Shown in pieces: positions 32,801 through 39,411 of a stretch of DNA of 64,000 nt. The notes beneath the pieces are model-generated. The model saw only the letters and a program-made list of their open reading frames with translations, was not told the origin of the DNA and ran no database searches. Position 1 is the stretch's first letter. Every line of letters starts with the position of its first letter. The stretch is from positions 434,001 through 498,000 of the forward strand of contig NZ_JAVJQE010000005.1 of the NCBI RefSeq assembly GCF_040218065.1. The letters are read 5' to 3'. The position numbers and the translations under genes are program-made. Source of the DNA: Marivibrio sp040218065. Its GTDB lineage: Bacteria > Pseudomonadota > Alphaproteobacteria > UBA8366 > Aestuariispiraceae.

Positions 32801-33312
32801 AGGGCGAGGACGACCTGCTGCTCGGCGGGGCGGGCGACGATACGCTAGAGGTTTCGGGCGACGATCTTTCGGGGATGGGCGGCTCGGTCGATTACGGCGA
32901 TCGCGCGGACGCCCTCGACCAGGCGTTCGACGCCAACAGCGCCGACGGTCTCGACGGCCTCGACGGCGGCCGCTCCGGAATCGACGGCGGCAGCGGCTAC
33001 GATACGCTAAAGCTGGCCGGCGCGCCCAGCGACGGATCGATCGACGGCGAAGACGTCGAGGCCGTGACCAACATCGAAGCGCTCGACGTCTCGGAGGCCG
33101 AGGGCGTCGTAGACGTCAACCTCAGCCTCGACGACGTGGTTTCCATGACCGACGAGGACAACGAACTGACGATCCTCAAGGGTCAGGACGACACGGTGAA
33201 GATCGGCGACCAGGAATACGACGCCGGGACGCATCAACTCTCGCTCGACGGTATGTCGATCACCTTGATCATCGCCGACGATGATCAAGGAACGACGCCG
33301 GACAGCGCCTGA
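26866..33312 (+). CDS. Giant secreted FecR-domain / Ig-like / RTX adhesin
   Basis: 2,148 residues if translated from ATT at 26866; the first standard start in frame is TTG 27061 (2,083 residues). The frame upstream of 27061 encodes family-like sequence (GGETLFVQAGDAGDPVLLPQ), so the longer form is preferred; GCGAGGT precedes the ATT. Order: N-terminal anchor-like region; FecR domain (about 130-285, VEVRTPVATIGIRGTKYGID); acidic linker; RTX block 1 (about 540-635, GGAGDDVI type); Ig/cadherin-like tandem repeats (about 790-1285) interrupted by a short RTX block; RTX block 2 (about 1400-1505); a carbohydrate-binding-like domain (about 1760-1850); and a last RTX block (from about 1950). It is very acidic, without Cys-rich or Sec signal, as expected of a Ca-dependent type I secreted surface adhesin. 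No type I exporter is in the window. Confidence 0.85.
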   Translation: MSSPTPIHGAAEVQTFDQSPKSGAGSGGETLFVQAGDAGDPVLLPQGNEALKGDFAREGFDLHIDLPSGDTIVVVDFYAGGPDALPTLTTETGARLLGDTAAKLAGPETAGQVAQSGGVTSDAALGEPIGSVDAMKGTATVIRADGTEEPLEAGSQIFENDTIVTGPDSALGVLFVDDSTMSMGGEARLVVDQMVYDDSTQSGNQLFDVVQGAFVFASGHIGKANPEDVEVRTPVATIGIRGTKYGIDVGAQDGETAVTLFEGAVVVRNAGGEQVLSSVGQTTRVTGFERAPGEIEMMDPLEQARVFGEAIAYSPTQPPLEESGEGNKDPTDGDQALLDEAALEELAEQLNDLETAAGPSGAIAAVTKSAAFLRLMSQLLEGGSGDLSGVLTADTSNDNNPFDTGVDEGSNASGTLDGDDAGPGSVADGGSDALPGGSISGSYSYNFDPNDPVVGSVSGGSGVDLFTISMASSAVPTGWTVSQDSSGQVVITESNGTVITMDDVEELGLDLGSGSDSVDVGALGDTDIINETVYIDGGAGDDTITAADLDKRLVAEGGDGDDVITGGAYAGGDETSQYSGDYLSGGAGDDVIIGGAGDDEILGGAGDDVIRYAVGDGADVIDGGAGADTLEIVFTEADLADSGVLADLKALAAGQQGTFEALGITVSNLESVTLNGPSPDPSVAVSFSIEPGVEDAPTDLTISVDAPDSAALSTTVTLAGLPAGYTLVNAAGDEFAGGGDIALSTDQLDGLQILAPADASGDFSLSVTAETTNLLTGESASDSSAADLSIAGAADAPSLAVEDAAGVEDGEIALDLTALTTDASETLTITISGLPDGAALSAGTVQPDGSLLLTADELDGLTLTPPANSDVDFTLSVVATSADGANSASVSGEIAVSLAAEADAPVLTIGETSVSGVENGAAIPLDIQAALTDIDGSESLTIRIDGLPSGATLSAGQVQADGSVLLTAEELDGLTLTPAPGSDADFTLSVTATATEADGGDAAVATGSIAVDVAASAAAPALTVNDAAGSEDQAIPLDLTAAVQDSDALTITVTGLPQGASLSAGQIQPDGSVILTAADLSGLTVTPPANSAADFDLTVTATASDGGDAQSVQKTLSVSVAAAADAPSVTVSDVSGAEARAGDDVLNGTSGADQLTGGGGADTLTGGAGNDVLIGDGANGAASVSLALGAQLGADLDGSESLTVTLAGLPNGVVLTDASGAVYDTVSFTPDQLQGLQAIVPAGTGDFTVSVTTTVTDVDPDGGSDSASFTDSFTVTIDQGAGAGDDVLDGGTGADTLIAGDGDDSLSLTVDPDAGQDVVDGGTGADALTLTVGPMDLLDADIVSDLIDLADWIASGPAANEERLFESLSLKVQNVESLTILDLDGQSVSVEALRTQGVVIEGGDDADQLTGGAGDDTISGGGGDDVIEGGAGDDVIDGGDGDDQIDGGDGGDSLYGGSGDDVLTGGGEDDVIKGGDGDDTLTGGGGADRISGDAGDDLATFSYSADGPGASFDGGDGYDTLRIELNSGMDQLDQAMADVAAAIKAAKLDPDALQTVDSLGLSFENFEDVQLYVDGQEQTFAPTVSGLQPLDIDTDALFAGVQVARDVAIDDADSPTLMQASVTISSGMQSGDALTIEESVLEATGLTILSAGVDGDGNFTLTLGGDAPAAAYEEAIAAVRLINDDVAPTPGAREISVRVTDDDGVASAPATAGVDVDPAAPSLKDADAADNDTVAFVSEATGDGAVVEDLAEYAAPQTMTETLSLTVAKTGVGSNGQGQGSNGKFEVVINGVSLGVFTATVALGQLDNWQTIDIPGIDVTEGETLDIEIKAFNQASNVLVNRVELGDRVFEAESDADSLTGSIEDGYVALQGGSVGFSIATAAPDGDAFDSWLLETAGGEQALDEEDLGQFFDGVDMGDGQDWVAAAEGVEQALNVNLSGDVWTGAEHVAGGRGDDVLVGDQAANILAGGDGDDRIVGEGEDDLLLGGAGDDTLEVSGDDLSGMGGSVDYGDRADALDQAFDANSADGLDGLDGGRSGIDGGSGYDTLKLAGAPSDGSIDGEDVEAVTNIEALDVSEAEGVVDVNLSLDDVVSMTDEDNELTILKGQDDTVKIGDQEYDAGTHQLSLDGMSITLIIADDDQGTTPDSA
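29242..30714 (+). repeat. Tandem ~100-residue Ig/cadherin-like repeats in the adhesin
   Basis: Three full copies start near 29242, 29566 and 29917. Each has a DAPxL opening, an acidic E(D/N)G/Q stretch, TITISGLPDGAALSAG-type and DGSxLLTAxELDGLTLTP blocks, and a DFTLSV end. A fourth copy starts near 30231 (ADAPSVTVSDVSGAEA) and is broken by RTX repeats (30286-30400) before its remainder resumes (ESLTVTLAGLPNGVVL). The repeats form the stalk of the adhesin. Confidence 0.8.
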
Positions 33313-33796
33313 CCCCTCAGCCGCCGCCCGACTGCGGCGCGCTCGCGCCGACGTGACGCCAAGGCCGCCGCCCCGTTCGGGCGGCGGTCTGCGTTTGAGT
33401 CCCGGCCGCGATAAAGGCGATTTCGGCGCTCGTCATGGTAAGCGTTACGAGCTAAAAGCCGCTTATCAGTTGTTTTATTTTTGTACCAATTCATCGGAGA
33501 TGTATCTGCGTTCCTCCTTGTGTCCCTCTTGCGCGCTGCGGTAGGATGCTCCGCTCGCGTAAGACGTGCAGAGCTTTCGGCGCGATTCATCGGCGGGCGG
33601 ACAGAGCGATTTCGGGGCTTGTGCCCCGTTTCACGAAGCGGAAACCCAGCGCAGATCGCGTCTCTGGAGGGAGGCGCGAGCCGTCTGATCGAAGCAGGAC
33701 GCCGAGCGGCAAAGGGGGGTGGCGGCGTCTTCTGCAAGGTCCGACGCGCGGCGGCGTTGCGCACGCCCTGCGCATGCGTATCAGGAGGTTAGGAGT
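33313..33796. other. Intergenic region between adhesin and HTH cluster
   Basis: About 480 nt without a supported gene. A GC-rich hairpin GCCGCCGCCC / GGGCGGCGG at 33364-33387 follows the adhesin stop but lacks a T-run, so it is at best a weak terminator. Bases 33436-33500 are AT-rich and include the inverted repeat TAAGCG...CGCTTA (about 33440-33466), a plausible operator/promoter zone for the first XRE gene. Short frames here have poor codon use. Confidence 0.45.
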
Positions 33797-34165
33797 ATGC
33801 CGCATCCGACCGATGTGCATGTAGGTCGAAAGGTTCGCGACGCGCGGGTCGCGAAGGGGATGAGCCAGACCGAACTTGGCAATCTCTTAGGGGTGAGTTT
33901 TCAGCAAGTCCAAAAATACGAAAAAGGCACGAACCGTCTCGGCGCCTCGCGCCTTTGGGCGACGGCGATCGCCCTTGACCTGCCGATCCCTTATTTCTTC
34001 GAAGGGCTGGAGGGCGGGCCCAAGCCCGCAGAGATGGAGCAGGCGGAGTTGTCCCGAAAAGCGATCGCCACGGCGGCGAAACTCCACAAGTTGAGCAACG
34101 AAACCCTTCGGCGACAGATCATCGGCCTCATCGATTCGGCGTTTGACGCCGAAGAGGAGCGCTGA
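33797..34165 (+). CDS. XRE-family transcriptional regulator 1
   Basis: 122 residues from the ATG at 33797, which has the strong site AGGAGGTTAGGAGT. It starts MPHPTDVHVGRKVRDARV. The helix-turn-helix (about 12-65) carries MSQTELGNLLGVSFQQVQKY and EKGTNRLGASRLW. A C-terminal helical part (LRRQIIGLIDSAF) likely mediates dimerisation. It is the most divergent of three paralogues here, with a basal HTH conserved but a different tail. Its targets are unknown; it likely binds operators near its own promoter. Confidence 0.9.
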   Translation: MPHPTDVHVGRKVRDARVAKGMSQTELGNLLGVSFQQVQKYEKGTNRLGASRLWATAIALDLPIPYFFEGLEGGPKPAEMEQAELSRKAIATAAKLHKLSNETLRRQIIGLIDSAFDAEEER

Positions 34166-34421
34166 CGGTCCCGGCGGCGCAACCTTACGGGGAAAGGACC
34201 CCGCGAGACCGGGGACGGGGGTGACAAACCCCGCGGAATGACCTACTCTCGATTGTGGTGCCGGCGTGCGGGCCTACGTCGCCGTTCGGGCGTTGCGCGG
34301 GCGTCTTGGGTTGAGGGCGTCGCGCCGTCGGCGCCGATCGGCGCGACGGTCGGCGGCGCGGTCCGCGCGTCGGGCCGCGCGACGGCTGGCCGACGACCGC
34401 ACAATGAGCGAGGAGCAAAGC

Positions 34422-34796
34422 ATGCCGCATCCCACCGACGTCGCCGTAGGCGCTCGCGTGCGCGAACTCCGCATTCGCGCCGGCCTTTCCCAACAGTCGT
34501 TGGCTGAGCGCATCGGGTTGAGCTTCCAACAAGTCCAAAAGTACGAAAAGGGCGCCAACCGAATGGGCGCCTCCAGGTTGATTCAGATCGCCTCCGTTTT
34601 GAACGTCCCTGTGGAGGCCTTGTTTCAAGGGCTGGAGACCAGCGACGCGGCCGCCCCGGAACCGGAATCGAGCGTGCTTGATCGGGACGCCGCCAAGGTG
34701 GCGCGGGATTGGATCCGCATTCAGGACAGCGGCACGCGCGAGATCGTGCGGGATATGATCCGGACTTTGGCGCGAACGGGCCCCGCCTCCGGGTGA
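34422..34796 (+). CDS. XRE-family transcriptional regulator 2
   Basis: 124 residues from the ATG at 34422 (AGGAGC 5 nt upstream). An ATG at 34404 is in frame, but the paralogues also begin MPHP/MAHP. HTH: LSQQSLAERIGLSFQQVQKY and EKGANRMGASRLIQIASVL. The C-terminal half has LDRDAAKVARDWIRIQD, shared almost word for word with regulator 3 (LDRDAAKVARDWRAIND). It is convergent with the fourth HTH gene. Confidence 0.9.
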   Translation: MPHPTDVAVGARVRELRIRAGLSQQSLAERIGLSFQQVQKYEKGANRMGASRLIQIASVLNVPVEALFQGLETSDAAAPEPESSVLDRDAAKVARDWIRIQDSGTREIVRDMIRTLARTGPASG

Positions 34797-34897
34797 GGCC
34801 AAGCGCGTCGCGCCCCGCGCCGATCCGACCGGACCGAGGCGCGCGACAGGATCGCGCGCGGCCCTCTAGCGTGTTCCACTAGCTAGCCGAGAGAATG

Positions 34898-34917
34898 CGG
34901 CCCCGTCTCGGGGCCGT
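34898..34917. terminator. Bidirectional-type hairpin between convergent regulators
   Basis: GCGGCCCCG / CGGGGCCG with a three-base loop (TCT) lies between XRE gene 2 (+) and the convergent HTH gene (-). A short T-containing tail (TCGATTGG) follows on the plus strand. A terminator role is likely from position, not from a strong U tract. Confidence 0.5.
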
Positions 34918-34928
34918 CGATTGGCGCA

Positions 34929-35423
34929 TCAGCCCTGCACCTTGCCTAGTTTCGCGGCGGGTGATTGCGTTGCGCCCGCGGTTGAGGCGTCGGAGCGGTA
35001 GCGCCGCAGATTGATGACGTTGCGCGCGACAGAGGCCACATGTTCGGCGCGCTCCGCCTCGGCGCCCTCCTGCAGCGCGATCGCTTCGGCAACCGCGGCC
35101 GCGACGGCGCGGGCCTCTTGCTCGTCGATCTCCATCAATCCGAAGCGGCGGAAGACGTCGAACACGGCCCCCAGAATAGCGAACAATTCGACGTCCGAGC
35201 GCCGTTCGCCGATCAAGCCGGCGACGTCGGTTTCCAGGGCTGCGGCGAGGCGCGCCACCGTGTCCAGTCGCGGAGAGCGCGACCGGCCGCTCAGGATCTG
35301 CTTCACAGCCGTCTCATCCAAAGACGCCAGACGGGATAGCGCGCGTTGCGATAGGCCGCGCTGCTTGATCAAGTCGGTAAGGTTCGCTCGAAGCGCTTGA
35401 TGCATCCGGTCGCTGTCGCTCAC
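34929..35423 (-). CDS. HTH-type regulator (Cro/CI-like), distinct from the XRE paralogues
   Basis: 164 residues from the GTG at 35423, which has AGGAGG 5 nt upstream; longer in-frame starts would read through the promoter. The HTH (about 10-65) contains LSQRALSRLASLDETAVKQI followed by LSGRSRSPRLDTVARLAAAL. The C-terminal ~90 residues are helical and acidic, with EQEARAVAAAVAEAIALQEG, possibly an oligomerisation region. It lies divergently between XRE genes 2 and 3. No S24 or ligand-binding motif is seen. Confidence 0.85.
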   Translation of the reverse strand: MSDSDRMHQALRANLTDLIKQRGLSQRALSRLASLDETAVKQILSGRSRSPRLDTVARLAAALETDVAGLIGERRSDVELFAILGAVFDVFRRFGLMEIDEQEARAVAAAVAEAIALQEGAEAERAEHVASVARNVINLRRYRSDASTAGATQSPAAKLGKVQG

Positions 35424-35532
35424 GTCCCCTCCTGGCTCGCGCTCGCTTGAGGCCCTTGAGGCCCCGGCCGATGTTGGGGCGGAGCCGCTCGATGCAACCC
35501 CGCGCTTCGCAAATCGCGTGTTCAAGGATCGC

Positions 35533-35560
35533 AGTATATCGCATGAGTAGAGCAGGTGAA
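35533..35560 (-). promoter_or_regulatory. Putative promoter of the minus-strand HTH gene
   Basis: On the minus strand, TTCACC and TATACT are 16 nt apart (plus-strand GGTGAA 35555-35560 and AGTATA 35533-35538) in an AT-rich stretch, about 110 nt upstream of the GTG start. Confidence 0.45.
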
Positions 35561-35695
35561 GCTTTTTTCGTCGAACGAATTCCTCAATTTTCAGACTTTT
35601 GGCCCAGACGGCCCCGCGCAGGCCTGATGGCGGCGGATCGAACGTCGCGCATAGATTTTGCGAGAACCCGTTTTCTCTGAGCCGGCGCAACGGCA

Positions 35696-35724
35696 TTGAA
35701 ACACTCAGGCAAGATGGGTAATAC
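35696..35724 (+). promoter_or_regulatory. Putative sigma-70-type promoter of XRE gene 3
   Basis: TTGAAA (35696-35701) and TAATAC (35719-35724) with 17-nt spacing form a good housekeeping-type promoter. It would give a leader of roughly 145 nt before the ATG at 35876. Confidence 0.55.
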
Positions 35725-35875
35725 TTTCATCAACGTTTTGCGGCCCTGCGCGCCGGCGCCCCCAGATGTCGGCGCAGACTTGCATCCGCATCCCGTCCGT
35801 TGCGAGACGCCGAGCCCCATCGCGTGAGGGACGGCGTCCGTCCCAGCGCTCGCACGCGCGACAGTGGAGGAAATC

Positions 35876-36223
35876 ATGGCTCATCCGGTAGATGTGGCGG
35901 TCGGCAATCGGGTGCGCGAACTGCGTATTCGCTCGGGCATGACCCAGCAGACGCTCGCCGAAAAGGTCGGCGTCAGCTTTCAGCAGGTGCAGAAGTACGA
36001 AAAGGGCGCCAACCGGATGGGCGCGTCCAGATTGATCCAGGTCGCGAGCATCCTAAACGTGCCGGTTAGCGCGCTGTTCCAGGACATCGACAACGACGGC
36101 GCCGCCGTCGAACCGCTCGATCGTGACGCTGCGAAGGTCGCCCGCGACTGGCGGGCGATCAACGACGACAAGACGCGCCAAGTGATGCGCGACGTCATAC
36201 GGGCCCTATCGAAGGCCGGCTGA
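35876..36223 (+). CDS. XRE-family transcriptional regulator 3
   Basis: 115 residues from the ATG at 35876, with GGAGG 7 nt upstream. It starts MAHPVDVAVGNRVRELRI. HTH: MTQQTLAEKVGVSFQQVQKY and EKGANRMGASRLIQVASILN; C-terminal LDRDAAKVARDWRAINDDK and a final helix. It is closest to regulator 2. A strong terminator follows 25 nt downstream, so it is transcribed alone from the promoter near 35700. Confidence 0.92.
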   Translation: MAHPVDVAVGNRVRELRIRSGMTQQTLAEKVGVSFQQVQKYEKGANRMGASRLIQVASILNVPVSALFQDIDNDGAAVEPLDRDAAKVARDWRAINDDKTRQVMRDVIRALSKAG

Positions 36224-36248
36224 CCCGTCGCTCGTCGTCCTCAAACGG

Positions 36249-36284
36249 AAAGGGCCGCGCTCCGACTCGAGCGCGGCCCTTTCG
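36249..36284 (+). terminator. Rho-independent terminator after XRE gene 3
   Basis: The 14-bp perfect stem AAAGGGCCGCGCTC (36249-36262) / GAGCGCGGCCCTTT (36269-36282) has a six-base loop. The U tract is short, but the symmetrical A/T ends could serve both strands. Confidence 0.8.
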
Positions 36285-36323
36285 CTTGGTTTCGTGAGGC
36301 GTCGCCAAGCCGAACGGCCGGCG

Positions 36324-36482
36324 TCATAGCCGCTGGGAGATCGTTCGCCACTTGTCGGCGCCGTCCTTGTCGCCGGAGAGCTGTCGCTCCTTAGAGGTCC
36401 GCAAGGCCTCGTCGCGCGCCCGATCCCCGTAGGTGCGCTTGTACAGGCGCGCCCAGGACTCGATCTCTTCTTGCTGCGTCAC
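36324..36482 (-). CDS. Small hypothetical protein (52 residues)
   Basis: GTG start at 36482, with GGGAGGGA upstream. The product begins MTQQEEIESWARLYKRTY, continues GDRARDEALRTSKERQL and ends DKWRTISQRL. It is charged, helical and soluble. Codon use and the ribosome site support it, and sequences of this type appear as small conserved alphaproteobacterial proteins as far as I recall. Function unknown. It is convergent with XRE gene 3 across the terminator, and upstream of it lies an AT-rich stretch (36520-36600) that may hold its promoter. Confidence 0.65.
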   Translation of the reverse strand: MTQQEEIESWARLYKRTYGDRARDEALRTSKERQLSGDKDGADKWRTISQRL

Positions 36483-36661
36483 CGCACGTCCCTCCCCAAC
36501 TGGTGTGCATCTACAGCGTAAATTTTCCTAAAATACCGGGTAAATTTCAAAGATAAATTTGTTACATTTCGTAACTATCTGAATTTGCAATTAGAAAAAT
36601 TTCAGACGCCCCTGTCGATCGGCCGAACGAGGAATGGTTTCCGCTTCGCGGAGTCCCTCCG

Positions 36662-36792
36662 CGGACAAAAAATCACCCCCAAGCCGAAAGGCTTGGGGGC
36701 AAGTTGAACAGGGAGGCTTCACGTCTGGGAGACGTAGGGCCAAGGGCGGCGGGGAGCCGCCCTCGGCGTTGCTGCGATGCAGCAACTGAAGC
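36662..36792 (-). ncRNA. Candidate small RNA with three hairpins and an intrinsic terminator
   Basis: Read on the minus strand from about 36792: hairpin 1 GTTGCTGC-ATC-GCAGCAAC (36786-36768); hairpin 2, a 12-bp stem GCCGAGGGCGGC / GCCGCCCTTGGC with loop TCCCC (36767-36739); hairpin 3 ACGTCT-CCC-AGACGT (36735-36721); an unpaired segment containing CCTCCC; then the terminator CCCCCAAGCC-TTTC-GGCTTGGGGG (36699-36676) followed by T6 after GA. Hairpin 2 has one G-U pair that would be an A-C mismatch on the other strand, favouring minus-strand transcription. A promoter-like TTCCAA / TATGTA with 17-nt spacing precedes it (TATGTA at 36804-36799). C-rich loops resemble the anti-Shine-Dalgarno loops of alphaproteobacterial small RNAs. 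No open frame fits. Confidence 0.6.
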
Positions 36793-36928
36793 ACCGTCTA
36801 CATATGAGTCCGGCCGGTTTTTTGGAAGGGCCGAATGGGCATTCCCCCCATGCGTTTCCTGCATGCCTCGACCGGGACGATCCGCGCCATGCGCAGACGC
36901 CGAGCGCGCGGGGCCTGAACGCTCCGCA

Positions 36929-37840
36929 TCACCAGTCGGGATCAATCGCCTTGATGATTGCGGAATGGTCGAGATCGGCCCCGCCCGCCGCGATCAGCGC
37001 GTCCCAGAGATGCTTGTTGCGCGCCAGCCCGGGCAGGTCGACGCCGACATGCGCCGCCAGCGCCAGCGCCTGCTCGACGTCCTTGCGCTGGACTGACACG
37101 CGCCCGCCCGGCGTGAAGGCGCGCTCGACCATCCGCGCGCCGTGCAGCTCCAAAATCCGGCTCCCGGCGAACCCGCCCGACAGCGCTTCGCGAACCTTGG
37201 CCGGATCGACGCCCGCCTTGTCGGCCAGCACGAAGGCCTCGGCCACCGCGCCCAGCGTCAGCGCCACGATCATCTGGTTCGCCGTTTTCGCGACCTGGCC
37301 CGCGCCGACGTCGCCGACATGGGTGACATTGCGGCCCAGCGCCTGGAAAAGCGGAAGGGCGCGGGCGAAATCCGCGTCCGAGCCGCCGGCCATGACGGAC
37401 AGGCTGGCTTCCTGCGCCCCCACCTGGCCGCCGGAGACAGGCGCGTCCAGGAAGCCGACGCCCTTATCGGCGAAGGCCGCGCCCATCTCGCGCGCGTCCA
37501 TAACCTGGGTCGTGCCCATGTCGATCGCGAGCCCGCCGGGTGCAACGCCCGCCAGCACGCTGGCCTCGCCGTCGATCAGCACCGCGCGGGCGGAGGGGGT
37601 GTCCGTCACCATGACGATCACAACGCCCTCAGGGCCGGTTGCGCGGGCCGCCTCGGCCGGGCTGTCGGCGGTCGCGAACCCGTCTGCGGCCAATTCCCGC
37701 TGCGGCCCGACGGACCGATTGTGCACGATCACGTCGGCGCCGGCGGTCCGCAGATTGCGCGCCATCGGCTTGCCCATGAGGCCGAGGCCGACGACCGCGA
37801 CGCGGCGTCCGGTCAGATCGGGGCGCGCCTCGTCGCTCAT
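36929..37840 (-). CDS. NAD(P)-dependent 3-hydroxyisobutyrate dehydrogenase-like oxidoreductase
   Basis: 303 residues from the ATG at 37840 (MSDEARPDLTGRRVAVVG). The N-terminal Rossmann motif is VGLGLMGKPMARNL, the substrate loop is FLDAPVSGGQVGAQEASLSV, and the catalytic Lys is in GAGQVAKTANQM, as in beta-hydroxyacid dehydrogenases. The substrate could be 3-hydroxyisobutyrate, tartronate semialdehyde or another short 3-hydroxyacid. Its start overlaps the stop of the TerB-like gene (ATGA), so they are coupled. Confidence 0.92.
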   Translation of the reverse strand: MSDEARPDLTGRRVAVVGLGLMGKPMARNLRTAGADVIVHNRSVGPQRELAADGFATADSPAEAARATGPEGVVIVMVTDTPSARAVLIDGEASVLAGVAPGGLAIDMGTTQVMDAREMGAAFADKGVGFLDAPVSGGQVGAQEASLSVMAGGSDADFARALPLFQALGRNVTHVGDVGAGQVAKTANQMIVALTLGAVAEAFVLADKAGVDPAKVREALSGGFAGSRILELHGARMVERAFTPGGRVSVQRKDVEQALALAAHVGVDLPGLARNKHLWDALIAAGGADLDHSAIIKAIDPDW

Positions 37841-38244
37841 CACGCGATCGCGAACCGCGCGCGCGCGCCGCGTTCGATCCCGGCGCAGATCAGCCGGTCG
37901 AGCTCCAGCTTCTGGCGGATGATCTGCAGCAGGTTGAGCTCTTCCTCGCTGGCGTGCAGATCGGCGGCCGCGACCTCGACGCACAGCGCATAGGCGGTCT
38001 CGCGCAGACGCTCGGGCAGCGCCTGCTTCACCTGCGTCATGATGAGGTCGATGCCGTCCTCGTCGTCGAGCATGGCCAGACAGTCGGCGGCCGTCTGGTT
38101 CATCGTCGAGGCGTCATAGTCTCGGAAGACCGGCAGGCTGGCGATCAGGCTGCGGATCCACTCGAGCTCGGTGTCGCTCACCTGCTCGTCCGCGGCGGAG
38201 GTCAGAACCATGCAGTAGATCAGCGCATCGTATTTCGAGAGCAT
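37840..38244 (-). CDS. TerB-like (tellurite resistance family) protein
   Basis: 134 residues from the ATG at 38244 with GAAGGA upstream. It is all-helical, with the TerB acidic motif AADEQVSDTELEWIRSLI early and EVAAADLHASEEELNLLQII late, two related metal-binding-like helical hairpins. The family is linked to stress and membrane signalling, but the precise role is unknown. It is the first gene of a two-gene operon and divergent from the AEC transporter. Confidence 0.88.
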   Translation of the reverse strand: MLSKYDALIYCMVLTSAADEQVSDTELEWIRSLIASLPVFRDYDASTMNQTAADCLAMLDDEDGIDLIMTQVKQALPERLRETAYALCVEVAAADLHASEEELNLLQIIRQKLELDRLICAGIERGARARFAIA

Positions 38245-38388
38245 GAGGCGGTCGTCGTCCTTCGGCGAAATGTCATCGTGGATCGGCTGCGGCCTCCCCC
38301 TTGGCCCCCTGTCACTACTGGAGGCGGGCGGCGCGGGCAAGAGCGCCCGCTCGACAAAGCCGGCCCCGGGTCCTACCGTCGCGCTCCC

Positions 38389-39324
38389 ATGGACGCCCTC
38401 ATCACCGTCACGATGCCGATCTTCGGAATCATGCTGGCCGGTTATCTCGCCGGCCGGTTCCGGCTGCTGGGTCAGGATTCGACCGCCGCGCTCAACGGCT
38501 TCGTGTATTTCGTGGCGTTGCCGGCGTTGTTCGTCAAGGCGATGGCCGAGGCGCCGTTCGAGCAGATCTTCAACGGACCCTTCCTCGCCGCCTGGTACGG
38601 CGGACAGCTGGGCGTCTTCGCGCTGGCGTTGCTGCTGGCGACCTTCGTCTTTCGCGATCGGCTGGGCGCGCTCAGCATGCATTCGATCGCCGCGATCTTC
38701 GCGAACACCGGCTATATGGGCATTCCGTTGCTGATGACCGCCTTCGGCGATGCGGCGACGCTTCCGGCCGTCATCGTCACGGTCGCGAACGGCGCGGTCG
38801 TCATGGCGTTCCTGACAGTGATTCTGGAGATCGACCGCTCCTCCGGCTCGCTCGCCAATATCGCCAAGGACGTCGGCCTGGGACTCGTAAAAAGCCCGCT
38901 GGTGCTGAGCGCCGCCTTGGGCCTCACGCTCTCCGCTCTGCAGGTGCAACTGCCCGGGCCGGTCGTCACCTTCCTGGATTTGCTGGGCGATGCGGCGGGT
39001 CCGTGCGCGCTTTTCGCCATGGGCCTTTTCCTGGTGGGGCAGTCGATCCGCCGAGGCGCGGTCGAGGTCTGCTGGGTCAGCGTCCTAAAGCTGATCGCCC
39101 ACCCGCTGCTGACCTGGTGGATCGCCAGCGAGGTGCTGGTGATGCCGCCGATCTACGTCGCCTGCGCCGTCATCATGGCGGCGCTGCCGACCGGCAGCCT
39201 CATCTTCGTGGTGGGCGAGCGCTACGGCGTCTACGTCCAGCGCGCGGCGGCGATCATCCTTGTCTCTACGGTCGCGTCGGTGCCGACGGTCTCCTTCGTC
39301 GTGCAGCATTATGTCGGCTCCTAG
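38389..39324 (+). CDS. AEC-family (auxin efflux carrier) transporter
   Basis: 311 residues with about ten hydrophobic segments in two five-helix halves. Typical are the N-terminal TVTMPIFGIMLAGYLAGRF, the NTGYMGIPLLMTAFGD cross-over motif in the first half, and AALPTGSLIFVVGERYGV in the second. Such bile-acid/auxin-type secondary carriers export organic anions in bacteria. The substrate is unknown. It is followed 87 nt later by the MttB homologue on the same strand. Confidence 0.9.
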   Translation: MDALITVTMPIFGIMLAGYLAGRFRLLGQDSTAALNGFVYFVALPALFVKAMAEAPFEQIFNGPFLAAWYGGQLGVFALALLLATFVFRDRLGALSMHSIAAIFANTGYMGIPLLMTAFGDAATLPAVIVTVANGAVVMAFLTVILEIDRSSGSLANIAKDVGLGLVKSPLVLSAALGLTLSALQVQLPGPVVTFLDLLGDAAGPCALFAMGLFLVGQSIRRGAVEVCWVSVLKLIAHPLLTWWIASEVLVMPPIYVACAVIMAALPTGSLIFVVGERYGVYVQRAAAIILVSTVASVPTVSFVVQHYVGS

Positions 39325-39411
39325 AATTCCCTCTCGACAGCGGCTCCGTTCGCCTTCTTAAATCGCGCAGGGACGCAGGGTCCCAGGACCTTTCCCGGAA
39401 GGAGCGACGCC

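Noticed and set aside
33364..33387. Hairpin after the adhesin as a Rho-independent terminator
   Set aside because: The stem is strong, but no U-rich tail follows; it is only mentioned under the intergenic entry.
33481..33792. A 103-codon open frame in the gap before the first XRE gene
   Set aside because: Its composition (Arg/Ala/Ser/Cys) and lack of a ribosome site make it unlikely to be a gene.
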